A stretch of 64,000 nucleotides of DNA, taken from Streptomyces colonosanans. Lineage in GTDB: Bacteria; Actinomycetota; Actinomycetes; Streptomycetales; Streptomycetaceae. The DNA lies in NCBI RefSeq assembly GCF_001866645.1, contig NZ_MLYP01000024.1, positions 1-64,000 on the forward strand, in the 5' to 3' direction. Shown in pieces: positions 49,931 through 58,227 of this stretch. How positions within the stretch are numbered: the first letter of the stretch is position 1; each line of letters begins with the position of its first letter. The notes under the pieces were generated by a model, which was not told where the DNA came from, did not search any database, and saw only the letters and a program-made list of their open reading frames with translations. Position numbers and translations under genes: made by a program.

Positions 49931-50578
49931 ATGGGAACCAAGACAGTTGACGAGGCAGGGGCCGAGACCGGCGCCGAGGTGACGAACGACGAGACGAAGG
50001 CGGAGGTGACCCAGGCCGAGGAGACCGCCACGGAGGCGGCCCAGGCCGAGGAGACCGCAACGGAGGCGGTCCAGGCCGAGGAGACCGCCACGGAGGTGAC
50101 CCAGGCCGAGGAGACCGCAACGGAGGCGGTCCAGGCCGAGGAGACCGCCACGGAGGCGGCCCAGGAGAAGGCCCAGGAGGGGCCCTCCGGTGTGGGCCAG
50201 GGAGCCGGGGCGGTCGTCTCCGCCGGGCTCGGGGTGATCTCCCTCTCCGGCAGCTGGGTATCCACCGTGGCCTCCGCGCGCGCGACCCTGCTGGGCCAGC
50301 TCAGGACCCAGACCACGGCGGGCATCGGCAGTCAGATCAAGGCGGTGTACGGCGACGCCTGGCAAGCGACCGCCCTGTGGGGCGGCCTGTTCGCGCTGGC
50401 CGCGCTGATCGTGGGCGTCGTGGTGCTGGCCCGCCCGGCCTTCGGGGCGCCCGGCAAACCGCAGGCCGCCTGGATCAAGTCGGTCGCCTGGGGCGGTATC
50501 GCCCTGGGTGTCATCGGGCTGCTGCTGGCCGTCCTGAAGTACACCGACATCCTGCTCGGACTGCCGTCCGTCGGCTGA
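49931..50578 (+). CDS. membrane protein with tandem QAEETATEAV repeats
   Basis: A 215-residue protein in two parts. The first half (to about 90) is acidic and carries five copies of a ten-residue unit QAEETATEAV/A, likely helical or coiled-coil. The second half has LGQLRTQTTAGIGSQIKAV and two membrane helices (ALWGGLFALAALIVGVVVLA and WGGIALGVIGLLLAVLKY). Start at ATG 49931 (MGTKTVDEAG). No family recognised. A hairpin closes it downstream. Confidence 0.82.
   Translation: MGTKTVDEAGAETGAEVTNDETKAEVTQAEETATEAAQAEETATEAVQAEETATEVTQAEETATEAVQAEETATEAAQEKAQEGPSGVGQGAGAVVSAGLGVISLSGSWVSTVASARATLLGQLRTQTTAGIGSQIKAVYGDAWQATALWGGLFALAALIVGVVVLARPAFGAPGKPQAAWIKSVAWGGIALGVIGLLLAVLKYTDILLGLPSVG
50012..50161 (+). 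repeat. five 30-base tandem repeats
   Basis: Five exact-length units starting at 50012 encode QAEETATE-AA, -AV, -VT, -AV, -AA. The Ala codon in ETA alternates GCC, GCA, GCC, GCA, GCC, which suggests the array grew by 60-base duplications. Copy number is likely variable between strains. Confidence 0.92.
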
Positions 50579-50593
50579 CCCTGCGCAGGTCCT

Positions 50594-50643
50594 GAGGGGC
50601 CTTAGGACTTCCGTGAGACCTTAGGGAAGCACCAAGGCCCCTC
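50594..50643 (+). terminator. terminator hairpin after the repeat-bearing membrane protein
   Basis: GAGGGGCCTT (50594-50603) pairs with AAGGCCCCTC (50634-50643); inside is a second pairing CTTAGG/CCTTAG. No T-tract. Confidence 0.65.
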
Positions 50644-50721
50644 ACGCGTGTCTAAGGCCCCCGCGCGCCACGGAAGATGCGGAACTCTCCCGATGCGGCG
50701 GATCCCTCTGGGGGACGAAGG

Positions 50722-50749
50722 TGGGGGCATCGCAAAGGCGATGCCCCCA
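50722..50749 (+). promoter_or_regulatory. leader hairpin just upstream of a small gene
   Basis: TGGGGGCATCGC (50722-50733), loop AAAG, GCGATGCCCCCA (50738-50749): a perfect 12-bp stem that ends 13 bases before the ribosome binding site of the gene at 50774. No T-tract follows. It may be an attenuator, a terminator of an upstream transcript or an mRNA-stabilising hairpin. Confidence 0.6.
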
Positions 50750-50773
50750 TCCGGTCTTTCCAGAGGAGACATC

Positions 50774-50959
50774 ATGATCGAGTACGAGCTGCAACGGATC
50801 CACTCCGCCGAGCTGATCCGTGAGGCGGACGACTACCGGCTGGCGCGCGAGTCCCTGCGGCAGCGCCGCGCCGCCCGCGAGACCGACGGTGAAATCGAAG
50901 CGGAGGACCGATCCCATAGTGGCCGACGGCGCCGACTCCGCGTCGCCCGCGCCGCATGA
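50774..50959 (+). CDS. small basic protein of unknown function
   Basis: A 61-residue protein with a helical, charged first half (MIEYELQRIHSAELIREADD then YRLARESLRQRRAARE) and an Arg-rich end (SGRRRRLRVARAA). ATG 50774 has GAGGAG upstream. Small proteins starting MIEYEL and close to this pattern are common in Streptomyces but have no known role. An 18-bp terminator hairpin follows. Confidence 0.75.
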   Translation: MIEYELQRIHSAELIREADDYRLARESLRQRRAARETDGEIEAEDRSHSGRRRRLRVARAA

Positions 50960-51058
50960 GCGGGCAGGCGGGGGAGTACGACGCCGCGGGTGCCGCGCTC
51001 CCCGCCACCGATCGCGCGACGGCCGCCGCAACGACGCGGGCCAGATCCGGCCGACCAG

Positions 51059-51100
51059 CCACAGCGGCCGTCCCGGCACCGTCCGGGACGGCCGCTGTGG
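51059..51100 (+). terminator. strong hairpin between the small gene and the LuxR-family gene
   Basis: CCACAGCGGCCGTCCCGG (51059-51076), loop CACCGT, CCGGGACGGCCGCTGTGG (51083-51100): 18 perfect pairs. Its strength argues that transcription of the small gene ends here and that the regulator begins downstream. Confidence 0.85.
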
Positions 51101-51165
51101 CGTCCGCGAAGAGGGTGGCTTGCGGGGGCCGCATGACGTCTGTGCCGGAAGAGAGGGCGGCGCCG

Positions 51166-54100
51166 ATGATGCGGGCCGACGGCCCCGGTGCCCGGAAGGC
51201 GATATTCGGTGCCGCGTCGGCAGGGCCTCGTGCGATCCTCGGGGGTGTGGAGACCAGGTCCGTCAGCCCTGTGTTCGTCGGTAGAGCCGATGAGTTGGGG
51301 GTGTTGCACGACGCGCTCGCCCGCGCTGCCGGTGGGGGTACTTCCGAGGCGTTCAGCACGGGGGGAGAGCCGCAGGCGCTGCTCGTCGGCGGTGAGGCCG
51401 GCGTCGGCAAGACCCGGCTGATCGAGGAGTTCGCCGCCGCGGCCGCCCGCGAGGACGCGGTCGTCGCGTTGGGCGGCTGCGTCGAGATCGGCGCCGACGG
51501 ATTGCCCTTCGCCCCGTTCTCCACCGCCCTGCGCGCCCTGCGCCGCCAGCTTCCCGAGGAACTGGCCGAGGCGGCCGCCGGCCAGGAGGAGGAACTGGCC
51601 CGGCTGCTGCCCGAGATGGGCGTGTCGCGCCACGGACCCTGGGACGACGAGGACGGCACGGCCCGTCTCTTCGAGCTCACCGCCCGCCTGCTGGAGCGCG
51701 TCGCCGCCCGCCGCACCGTCGTCCTCGCCCTGGAGGACCTTCACTGGGCCGACGCCTCCACCCGCCACCTGCTCGCCTACCTCGTCCGCACGCTGCGCAG
51801 CGGCCGCCTTGTCGTCATCGCCTCCTACCGCTCCGACGACATCCACCGCCGCCACCCTCTGCGTCCCCTCCTGGCCGAACTCGACCGGCTCCGCACGGTC
51901 CGCCGCATCGAACTCGGCCGGTTCAACCGCACCGAGGTCGAACGCCAGATCGCCGGTATCCTCGCCGCCGAGCCCGACCCCGCTCAGGTCGACGAGATCT
52001 TCGAACGCTCCGACGGCAACGCCTTCTTCGTGGAGGAACTGGCGGTCGCCTCCTGCGAGGACGGTCACGCGGGCCTGACCGACTCCCTGCGCGACCTCCT
52101 CCTCGTCCGCATCGAGAAACTGCCGGAAACGGCGCAGCGCGTCGCCCGGATCGTCGCCGAGGGCGGTTCCACCGTCGAGCACCGCCTCCTCGCGGCCGCC
52201 GCCCGGCTCGCCGAAGACGACCTCATCGAGGCCCTGCGCGCCGCGGTCGGCGCCAACATCCTGCTCGCCGCGCCCGACGGCGACGGCTACCGCTTCCGTC
52301 ACTCCCTCGTCCGCGAGGCAGTCAGCGACGACCTGCTCCCCGGCGAACGCTCCCGCCTCAACCGGCGGTACGCCGAGGCTTTGGAGGCCGACCCCACGCT
52401 CGTACCGGCCGACCAACGCGCCCCACGCCTGGCCAGCTACTGGTACCACGCGCACGATGCCGCCAAGGCCTTGCCCGCCGTCCTCGACGCCGCCGTGGAA
52501 GCCCGCTGCCGGCACGCCCACTCCGAGCGACTGCGGCTGCTGGAGCGCGCGATGGAGCTGTGGGACATCACCCCCGAGCCCGTACGCGCCGCTCTGCGCC
52601 CACTGGACTACGCCGAGGCGTATCCGCCCTCCGCCTGCGACCCGGCGACCGGGTGCCTGCACTACCTCGACCTGATGGCGGAGGCCGCCGTCGCGGGCCG
52701 CCTGTGCGGGGAGCGCGAGCGCGCCCTGAAGATCACCAAGCGCGCCCTGCACCTCCTGGAGGAGGAGAACGACCCCCTCCGGGCCGCCTGGTTCTGGGTC
52801 CAGCGCGCGCGGCTGATGCAGCACACGTCCCGCAGCGACGGCTGGGAGGAACTCACCACCGCCCAGCAGCTGGTGCGCGGACTGCCGCCCTCGGAAGTGC
52901 ACGCCGAGGTCCTTGCCCTGGTCGCCACCTGGTCGATGCTGCACGTTCCCGGCCCCGACGCGTTCTCGGCCGCCGAGCGCGCCGTGGAGTACGCGCGCAT
53001 GGTGGGCGCCCAGGACATCGAGCTGAACGCGCGCCTCACCCTGGGCGGTCTGTTCGTCGAGGCGGGTGACATCGACACCGGGCTCGCGCAGATGTACGAG
53101 GTCAAGGAGCAGGCCGAGGTCCTCGGCAACGCGCAGGTGACGGGCCGCCTCCATGTGAACCTGCCGTCCCATCTGGAGGGCATCGGCCGCTCCCGGGAGG
53201 CCGTCGAGGTGCTCCGCCAGGGGCTCGACCTCACCCGGAGACTGGGCCTGGCGGACACCGAGGCCTGGATGTGGGGCAACCTCGGTGAATCCCTCTACTC
53301 ACTGGGCCGCTGGGACGAGGCCGCCGAGGCCGCGACCGCCTCGCAACGCGTCGTTCAGAGCGCCATGCCGCTCGGCTGGGGGGCCACGCGGCACGCCCAT
53401 CTCGCCCTCGCCGGGGGCGACCTGGCGGAGGCCGGGCGTCAACTCACCGCCGCACGCGAGTACCTCGGTACGCACGACACCATGCCGCAGCACCGGCTGC
53501 CGCTGGCGCACCTCGCCCTCGGGATCGCGGCCGGAGAGGGCCGCCTCGCCGATGCCCGCGCCACCCTCGGCAAGGCTCTCGACGCGGGCCTCCCGACGGG
53601 CACTCAGCGCTACGGCTGGCCGCTGCTGCTCGCTGCCGCCACCGCCGAGGCGGACGCCTTCGGCCTGCCCGCCGCCGAGCCGGGCCGCGCCGAGGCCCTG
53701 GAGCGGATCCGCGGGGCAGCCAAGGCGCTCACCGCCAATGTGCCGGTGTGGCAGGCGCACGAGCGCTGGGTCCGCGCCGAACTGCTGCGCGCCGAGGGCC
53801 GCGGCGGGCCGCAGGACTGGTCCGAGGTCGTGGCCGCGTTCGAGGTCCTCGACCGCCCCTACGACCTGGCCCGCGCCCGCCATCGCCTCGCCGCGTCCCT
53901 GCTGGCCCCGGGCGGCGGCGAGGACGCGCGCGAGCGGGCCACCGAGCTGCTGCGGCTGGCCGGTGCGGTGGCCGAGCATCTCGGTGCCCGGCCGCTCGCC
54001 GAGTCGGTCGCCCAGCTCGCCGGGCGGGCCCGCCTCACACTGTCGCGCACCGCGGAGCCGGCCGTACTGGACCCGGCCGAGTCCCTGGGGCTCACCCACC

Positions 54101-54309
54101 GCGAACGGGACGTGCTCCGCCTGGTCGCGGCCGGCCGCACCAACCGCCAGATAGCCGAGGAGCTGTTCATCTCCCCGAAGACGGCCAGCGTCCATGTGTC
54201 GAACATCCTCGCCAAGCTGGGCGTGTCGGGCCGCGGGGAGGCGGCGGCGCTGGCCCACCGGCTGGCGTTGTTCCCGCCCGAGGCGCCCGCTGTCCCGGCA
54301 GCGGGGTGA
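51166..54309 (+). CDS. large LuxR-family ATP-binding transcriptional regulator
   Basis: About 1047 residues. An N-terminal STAND-like ATPase (VFVGRADELGVL, Walker A GGEAGVGKTR, Walker B ALEDLHWADAS), a long helical TPR-like middle and a C-terminal LuxR helix-turn-helix (LTHRERDVLRLVAAGRTNRQ followed by IAEELFISPKTASVHVSNIL). This is the LAL/MalT-type layout, in which an effector drives ATP-dependent oligomerisation. I favour ATG 51166, which has GAGAGGG eight bases before it. An ATG at 50956 overlaps the previous stop, but the frame from there crosses the 18-bp terminator; GTG 51247 is a third option. Not inside a biosynthetic cluster, so its targets are unknown. Confidence 0.9.
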   Translation: MMRADGPGARKAIFGAASAGPRAILGGVETRSVSPVFVGRADELGVLHDALARAAGGGTSEAFSTGGEPQALLVGGEAGVGKTRLIEEFAAAAAREDAVVALGGCVEIGADGLPFAPFSTALRALRRQLPEELAEAAAGQEEELARLLPEMGVSRHGPWDDEDGTARLFELTARLLERVAARRTVVLALEDLHWADASTRHLLAYLVRTLRSGRLVVIASYRSDDIHRRHPLRPLLAELDRLRTVRRIELGRFNRTEVERQIAGILAAEPDPAQVDEIFERSDGNAFFVEELAVASCEDGHAGLTDSLRDLLLVRIEKLPETAQRVARIVAEGGSTVEHRLLAAAARLAEDDLIEALRAAVGANILLAAPDGDGYRFRHSLVREAVSDDLLPGERSRLNRRYAEALEADPTLVPADQRAPRLASYWYHAHDAAKALPAVLDAAVEARCRHAHSERLRLLERAMELWDITPEPVRAALRPLDYAEAYPPSACDPATGCLHYLDLMAEAAVAGRLCGERERALKITKRALHLLEEENDPLRAAWFWVQRARLMQHTSRSDGWEELTTAQQLVRGLPPSEVHAEVLALVATWSMLHVPGPDAFSAAERAVEYARMVGAQDIELNARLTLGGLFVEAGDIDTGLAQMYEVKEQAEVLGNAQVTGRLHVNLPSHLEGIGRSREAVEVLRQGLDLTRRLGLADTEAWMWGNLGESLYSLGRWDEAAEAATASQRVVQSAMPLGWGATRHAHLALAGGDLAEAGRQLTAAREYLGTHDTMPQHRLPLAHLALGIAAGEGRLADARATLGKALDAGLPTGTQRYGWPLLLAAATAEADAFGLPAAEPGRAEALERIRGAAKALTANVPVWQAHERWVRAELLRAEGRGGPQDWSEVVAAFEVLDRPYDLARARHRLAASLLAPGGGEDARERATELLRLAGAVAEHLGARPLAESVAQLAGRARLTLSRTAEPAVLDPAESLGLTHRERDVLRLVAAGRTNRQIAEELFISPKTASVHVSNILAKLGVSGRGEAAALAHRLALFPPEAPAVPAAG

Positions 54310-54346
54310 GGCTTAGGCTGTCAGGATCCGGGCCGAGGGAGGCGCC

Positions 54347-54541
54347 GTGTTCAACATGTTCGAGGAACTCTTCGCACCGGGCCGCAAGCACACCCATGAC
54401 GAGAACAAGCGCCTGGAACTGACCCGGGTGGACGTGACGGACGGCGACGGGGGTCGCGGGCCGATCGACCTGGCGTCGGGCAAGGTGCTCATACGTCTGT
54501 CGAAACCGGAGGACGCCGACCCGGCAGCGAGCCCGGACTGA
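54347..54541 (+). CDS. small DUF6191-like protein
   Basis: A 64-residue hydrophilic protein from GTG 54347: MFNMFEELFAPGRKHTHDEN then RLELTRVDVTDGD, GPIDLASGKVLIRL. This matches the short DUF6191 type found in Streptomyces. GGGAGG lies nine bases before the start. Function unknown. It follows the regulator gene by 37 bases and may be co-transcribed. Confidence 0.8.
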   Translation: MFNMFEELFAPGRKHTHDENKRLELTRVDVTDGDGGRGPIDLASGKVLIRLSKPEDADPAASPD

Positions 54542-54556
54542 GCCCGGCCGCCCGCC

Positions 54557-55717
54557 CTACGACACCTCCACCTCAAGGATCCGGTCGTCGCCCGTCGACC
54601 GACCGCCCCGGCCGTCCGTGTTGCTGGTCGTCAGCCACAGTCTGTTGCCGCCCGCCGGAACCACCGTGCGGAGGCGGCCGTATGTGTCCTCGAGGAACGC
54701 CTGCGGCGGCGCGGAGGCCTCGGTGCCCTTGAGCGGGATGCGCCACAGCCGCTCACCGCGCAGGCTCGCCATCCAGATCGAGCCCCCGGCGTAGGCGATG
54801 CCGCTGGGGGAAGCCTCGCTGGTGTGCCACTGGGCGATCGGGTTGTGGTACTTGGGGTTCGACGACTTCCCCTCGGCCTCCGGCCAGCCGTAATCGTCGC
54901 CCGGCTTGATTGCGTTCAGCTCGTCCCAGGCGTCCTGGCCGAACTCCGAGGCGAACAGGCGTTGTTTGTCGTCCCAGGCCAGGCCCTGGACGTTGCGGTG
55001 GCCGTAGGAGAGGACGGGCGACTCGCCGAAGGGGTTGCCGGGGGCCGGCTCGCCCTCCGGGGTCATGCGCAGAATCTTGCCGCCGAGCGAGTTCCTGTCC
55101 TGGGCCAGGCCGCGGTTGCCCGTCTCACCCGTACTCGCGTACAGCATCCCGTCCGGTCCGAACGCGATCCGTCCGCCGTTGTGGAAGTCACCCTTGGGGA
55201 TGCCCTTGAAGACCGTGTTCGGCGCGCCCAGCTGGTTACCGGCCGGTCTCTTCGCGTCGTACAGCATGCTGACGATGCGATTGTCGGAGTCCGTCGTGAT
55301 GTACGCGTAGACCAGGTGGTCCGAGGCGTAGCCGGGGGAGAGGACGATACCCAGCAGGCCGCCCTCGCCGGCTATCGAGACTCCGGGCACCGCGCCCAGC
55401 TCCGTCTTCTTCCCGGACTTCTCGTCGATCCGCGCGATCGTCCCGTCGTTCCGGGAGGAGACCAGCAGTCCGCCGTCGGGCAGCGGGGCGAGGCCCCAGG
55501 GCGTGTTGAGGTTTTCGGCGACCGTCCGCACCACGCGGACCGATCCCTTCGCCGGCCGGGTCCCTTCGCCCGCCGGAGCGGAGGGCGACCCCGGTGTCGT
55601 ACCACCCGACGTCACGCTCTTGCCGCCGCCCGGGCCGTCTTTGCCGCCCGAGGAGCAGCCGGCCGCCAGCAGGAGCGCGGTAGCGGCCAACACGGCCGAC
55701 ACAGCTCGACGTTGCAC
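54557..55717 (-). CDS. PQQ-type sugar dehydrogenase lipoprotein (glucose/sorbosone dehydrogenase family)
   Basis: A 386-residue exported lipoprotein. The signal peptide ends in LAAGC with Cys21, then a Ser/Gly linker. The beta-propeller has NTPWGLAPLPDGGLLVSSRN, GEGGLLGIVLSPGY, YAYITTDSDNRIV, FHNGGRIAFGPDGMLYASTG and GHRNVQGLAWD, all typical of the soluble aldose sugar dehydrogenase family, which uses PQQ in characterised members. Whether this strain makes PQQ is not shown here. Confidence 0.92.
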   Translation of the reverse strand: MQRRAVSAVLAATALLLAAGCSSGGKDGPGGGKSVTSGGTTPGSPSAPAGEGTRPAKGSVRVVRTVAENLNTPWGLAPLPDGGLLVSSRNDGTIARIDEKSGKKTELGAVPGVSIAGEGGLLGIVLSPGYASDHLVYAYITTDSDNRIVSMLYDAKRPAGNQLGAPNTVFKGIPKGDFHNGGRIAFGPDGMLYASTGETGNRGLAQDRNSLGGKILRMTPEGEPAPGNPFGESPVLSYGHRNVQGLAWDDKQRLFASEFGQDAWDELNAIKPGDDYGWPEAEGKSSNPKYHNPIAQWHTSEASPSGIAYAGGSIWMASLRGERLWRIPLKGTEASAPPQAFLEDTYGRLRTVVPAGGNRLWLTTSNTDGRGGRSTGDDRILEVEVS

Positions 55718-55866
55718 GATCCGATTCCCTTCGCCAGGGGGCTTCTTCTCTTTCCCTACACCGCCCGTTGCTCCATGGTTCCCGGTCGATCGGAGTCGAA
55801 GCGGCTTCCGGGCCCGGTACCGTCCGGGGCGGGCGCCCCAGGGCCCTCGGGAAGGCGTGTCCCCGC

Positions 55867-56865
55867 TCAGTCCCAGGAGCCCTGCGCCGCCGGCAGCTCT
55901 GCCAGTTCCGTCAGGTCCTCAGGCGTCAGCCGCAGCGTGGCCGCGCGCGCGTTCTCCGTGACCCAGCGCTCCCGCTTGGCGCCCGGTACCGGGACCACGT
56001 GCCGCCCCTGCGCCAGCACCCAGGCCAGCGCCACCTGGGCGGGTGTGACGTCCGCGCCGTGGCGGCGGGCCACCCGCCTCAGGCCGGCCACGATCGGCTG
56101 GTTCGCCGCCATCATCTCGGCCGTGAAACGGGGATGACGGGCGCGCAGATCGTCCGGCTCGAAGCCACTGCCCGGGGTCAGCGTCCCGGTCAGGAAGCCG
56201 TTGCCGAGCGGCATCGCCGCCAGGAAGCCGACCCCGCGCGCCGTGCACCACGGCACCAGCGCGTCCAGCGCCTCTGTCGACCACACCGACAGCTCGGCCT
56301 CCACCGCGCTCACCGGGAAGACCTGCTGCACCCGCTCCAGCTGCCGCAGAGTGCCGTCGTACAGCCGGGCCCCGGTCCGCCGCCTGCCGCGCACGCCCAC
56401 CGCGCACAGTCCCAGCGCCCGTACCTTGCCCGCCCGCACCAGCTCCGCCATGGCGCCCCAGGTCTCCTCGACGGGGACCTCGGGGTCCGCACGGTGCAGC
56501 TGGTAAAGATCGATGACGTCGGTCTGCAGGCGTCGCAGCGAAGCGTCACAGGCCCGTTTCACATAGCCGGGGCGGCCGTTGGCCACGATGTGCTGCTCGC
56601 CCACCAGCAGGCCGACCTTGGTCGACACGAACGCCTCGGTGCGCCGCTCCTTCAGCACCCGGCCCACCAGCAGCTCGTTGGTGAACGGCCCGTACATGTC
56701 GGCCGTGTCGAGCAGCGTCACCCCCTGATCGAGCGCCCGGTGCACCGCCCGCAGCGACTCGTCGCCCCTTTGCAGCGAACCGGAGTACGCCCAGTTCATC
56801 GGCATGCACCCGAGTCCGACGGCCCCCACCTCGAGCGTTGCCGCGCCGATCGTCCTGCGCTCCAC
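55867..56865 (-). CDS. aldo/keto reductase
   Basis: A 332-residue AKR. The catalytic tetrad is visible: Asp and Tyr in LLDTADMYGPF, Lys in FVSTKVG and His in YQLHRAD. The NADPH-binding end has PVPGAKRERWVTEN. I start it at GTG 56865 with GGGAGG nine bases before it; a GTG 27 bases upstream has no such site. Overall similar to YhdN/PdxI-type general oxidoreductases. Substrate unknown. It converges with nothing: its 5' end faces the dehydrogenase gene 75 bases away. Confidence 0.9.
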   Translation of the reverse strand: MERRTIGAATLEVGAVGLGCMPMNWAYSGSLQRGDESLRAVHRALDQGVTLLDTADMYGPFTNELLVGRVLKERRTEAFVSTKVGLLVGEQHIVANGRPGYVKRACDASLRRLQTDVIDLYQLHRADPEVPVEETWGAMAELVRAGKVRALGLCAVGVRGRRRTGARLYDGTLRQLERVQQVFPVSAVEAELSVWSTEALDALVPWCTARGVGFLAAMPLGNGFLTGTLTPGSGFEPDDLRARHPRFTAEMMAANQPIVAGLRRVARRHGADVTPAQVALAWVLAQGRHVVPVPGAKRERWVTENARAATLRLTPEDLTELAELPAAQGSWD

Positions 56866-56940
56866 CTGGCCGTGCCCTCCCTTTCCTGGCACCCCAAACT
56901 AACCAATGCGGTTCCGGACCCTTCGCATAGCCTCCTGACC

Positions 56941-57882
56941 ATGACTGACGATGTTTGGCTTCCGTTCCGCACCGACGAAGTAGAGGGCCTCCCCGAGGGT
57001 CCCACTTACCGCTTCTGGAACGGCGCCCAGGAGTTCCCAGCGGACCCGGCCGACTGCGTGCTGTACGTCGTGCCCTACATGAAGGGCAGTGAGACAGCGG
57101 TGCGCCCCATGGCCGCGATGACGTCCGTCCGCGTCGTGCAGACCCTCTCCGCCGGCGTCGACCATGTGCAGCCGGGCCTCCATCTGCTGCCCAGGGGCGT
57201 GCAGTTGTGCAACGCACGCGGGGTGCACGACGCCAGCACCGCCGAACTCGCGCTGACCCTGATCCTCGCCTCGCTGCGCGGCATACCCGACTTCGTCCGG
57301 GGCCAGGACCGGGGGGAGTGGCGCGCCGGGTTCCGTCCGGCGCTCGCCGACAAGTCCGTCCTCATCGTGGGATACGGGTCCGTGGGCGCCGCCATAGAGG
57401 ACCGGCTCGCGCCGTTCGAGCTCGCGCGGGTGGCGCGCGTCGCGCGCCGCGAGCGCGAGACAGCGCGCGGTCTTGTGCATCCCATCTCCCGATTGTCGGA
57501 ACTTCTTCCCGACGCCGATGTCGTGGTGCTCGCCACACCCCTCACGGATGAGACGAAGGGCCTGGTCAACGCGGACTTCCTGGCCCGGATGAAGGACGGT
57601 GCGCTGCTGGTCAACGTGGCCCGCGGCGGCGTCGTGGACACCAAGGCGCTGCTGGCCGAGCTGGAGACCGGCCGCATCACGGCGGCCCTGGACGTGACCG
57701 ACCCCGAACCGCTGCCCGAGGGGCACCCCCTCTGGCATGCGCCCGGCGTGCTCATAAGCCCCCATGTCGGCGGCCCCACTTCGGCGTTCTGGCCCCGCGC
57801 CAAGCGCCTTCTGAGCGCTCAGCTGAACCGTTTCGTGCAGGGGGAACCGATGGAGAACGTGATATCGACGACCGGCGCGTAG
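56941..57882 (+). CDS. D-isomer-specific 2-hydroxyacid dehydrogenase family protein
   Basis: A 313-residue NAD(P)-dependent enzyme. The cofactor loop is VGYGSVG; the catalytic Arg lies in VNVARGGVVDT, Glu in DVTDPEPLPEGHPLW and His in ISPHVGGPTSAFW. The N-terminal domain is short. Start at ATG 56941 (MTDDVWLPFRTDEVEG), just after the divergent AKR. Could reduce glyoxylate, hydroxypyruvate or another 2-ketoacid; substrate not determinable. Confidence 0.92.
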   Translation: MTDDVWLPFRTDEVEGLPEGPTYRFWNGAQEFPADPADCVLYVVPYMKGSETAVRPMAAMTSVRVVQTLSAGVDHVQPGLHLLPRGVQLCNARGVHDASTAELALTLILASLRGIPDFVRGQDRGEWRAGFRPALADKSVLIVGYGSVGAAIEDRLAPFELARVARVARRERETARGLVHPISRLSELLPDADVVVLATPLTDETKGLVNADFLARMKDGALLVNVARGGVVDTKALLAELETGRITAALDVTDPEPLPEGHPLWHAPGVLISPHVGGPTSAFWPRAKRLLSAQLNRFVQGEPMENVISTTGA

Positions 57883-58227
57883 GGCACGGAGCGGAGACGG
57901 CACGGGGAGGACCGGCCCGGGTGTGAACGGGCCCGTCCGGCGCACGATTTCAGCCGACACGGCCTCCGGCGCACGCCCCGGCCGCCGGGCGTACGACCGG
58001 TGTACGCGTCGTCTCCCGTCCGCTCCCCGTCTGCTTCGGGCACACTCTGCAGTCCCCCGTACGCGGTACGTACCCACTTCCTCGCTGCTCGTTACGGAGC
58101 GTAGAGGAACTATGTCCCTGAGTGACGAGACTGGTGTATCGTCCCGACAGGGGATGCGCCGCGACCGTTCGGCGCCGGGGATGGAACTTTCAGACATGCG
58201 AGGGGGGCGACGGGCGATGTACGGCCA
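57883..58227. promoter_or_regulatory. upstream region of the GGDEF protein gene
   Basis: No gene recognised in 345 bases. Palindromic bits such as CGTACGCGGTACG (near 58058-58070) occur, and a GTTACGGAGCGTAG lies at about 58091-58104. I could not find a convincing BldD box or -10/-35 pair. Confidence 0.35.

Noticed and set aside
55768..56940. Upstream extension of the 2-hydroxyacid dehydrogenase frame
   Set aside because: It runs antisense through the aldo/keto reductase gene; the dehydrogenase fold starts at 56941.
58058..58104. BldD-binding box upstream of the GGDEF gene
   Set aside because: The palindromic pieces do not fit the TNAC-N5-GTNA consensus well enough.
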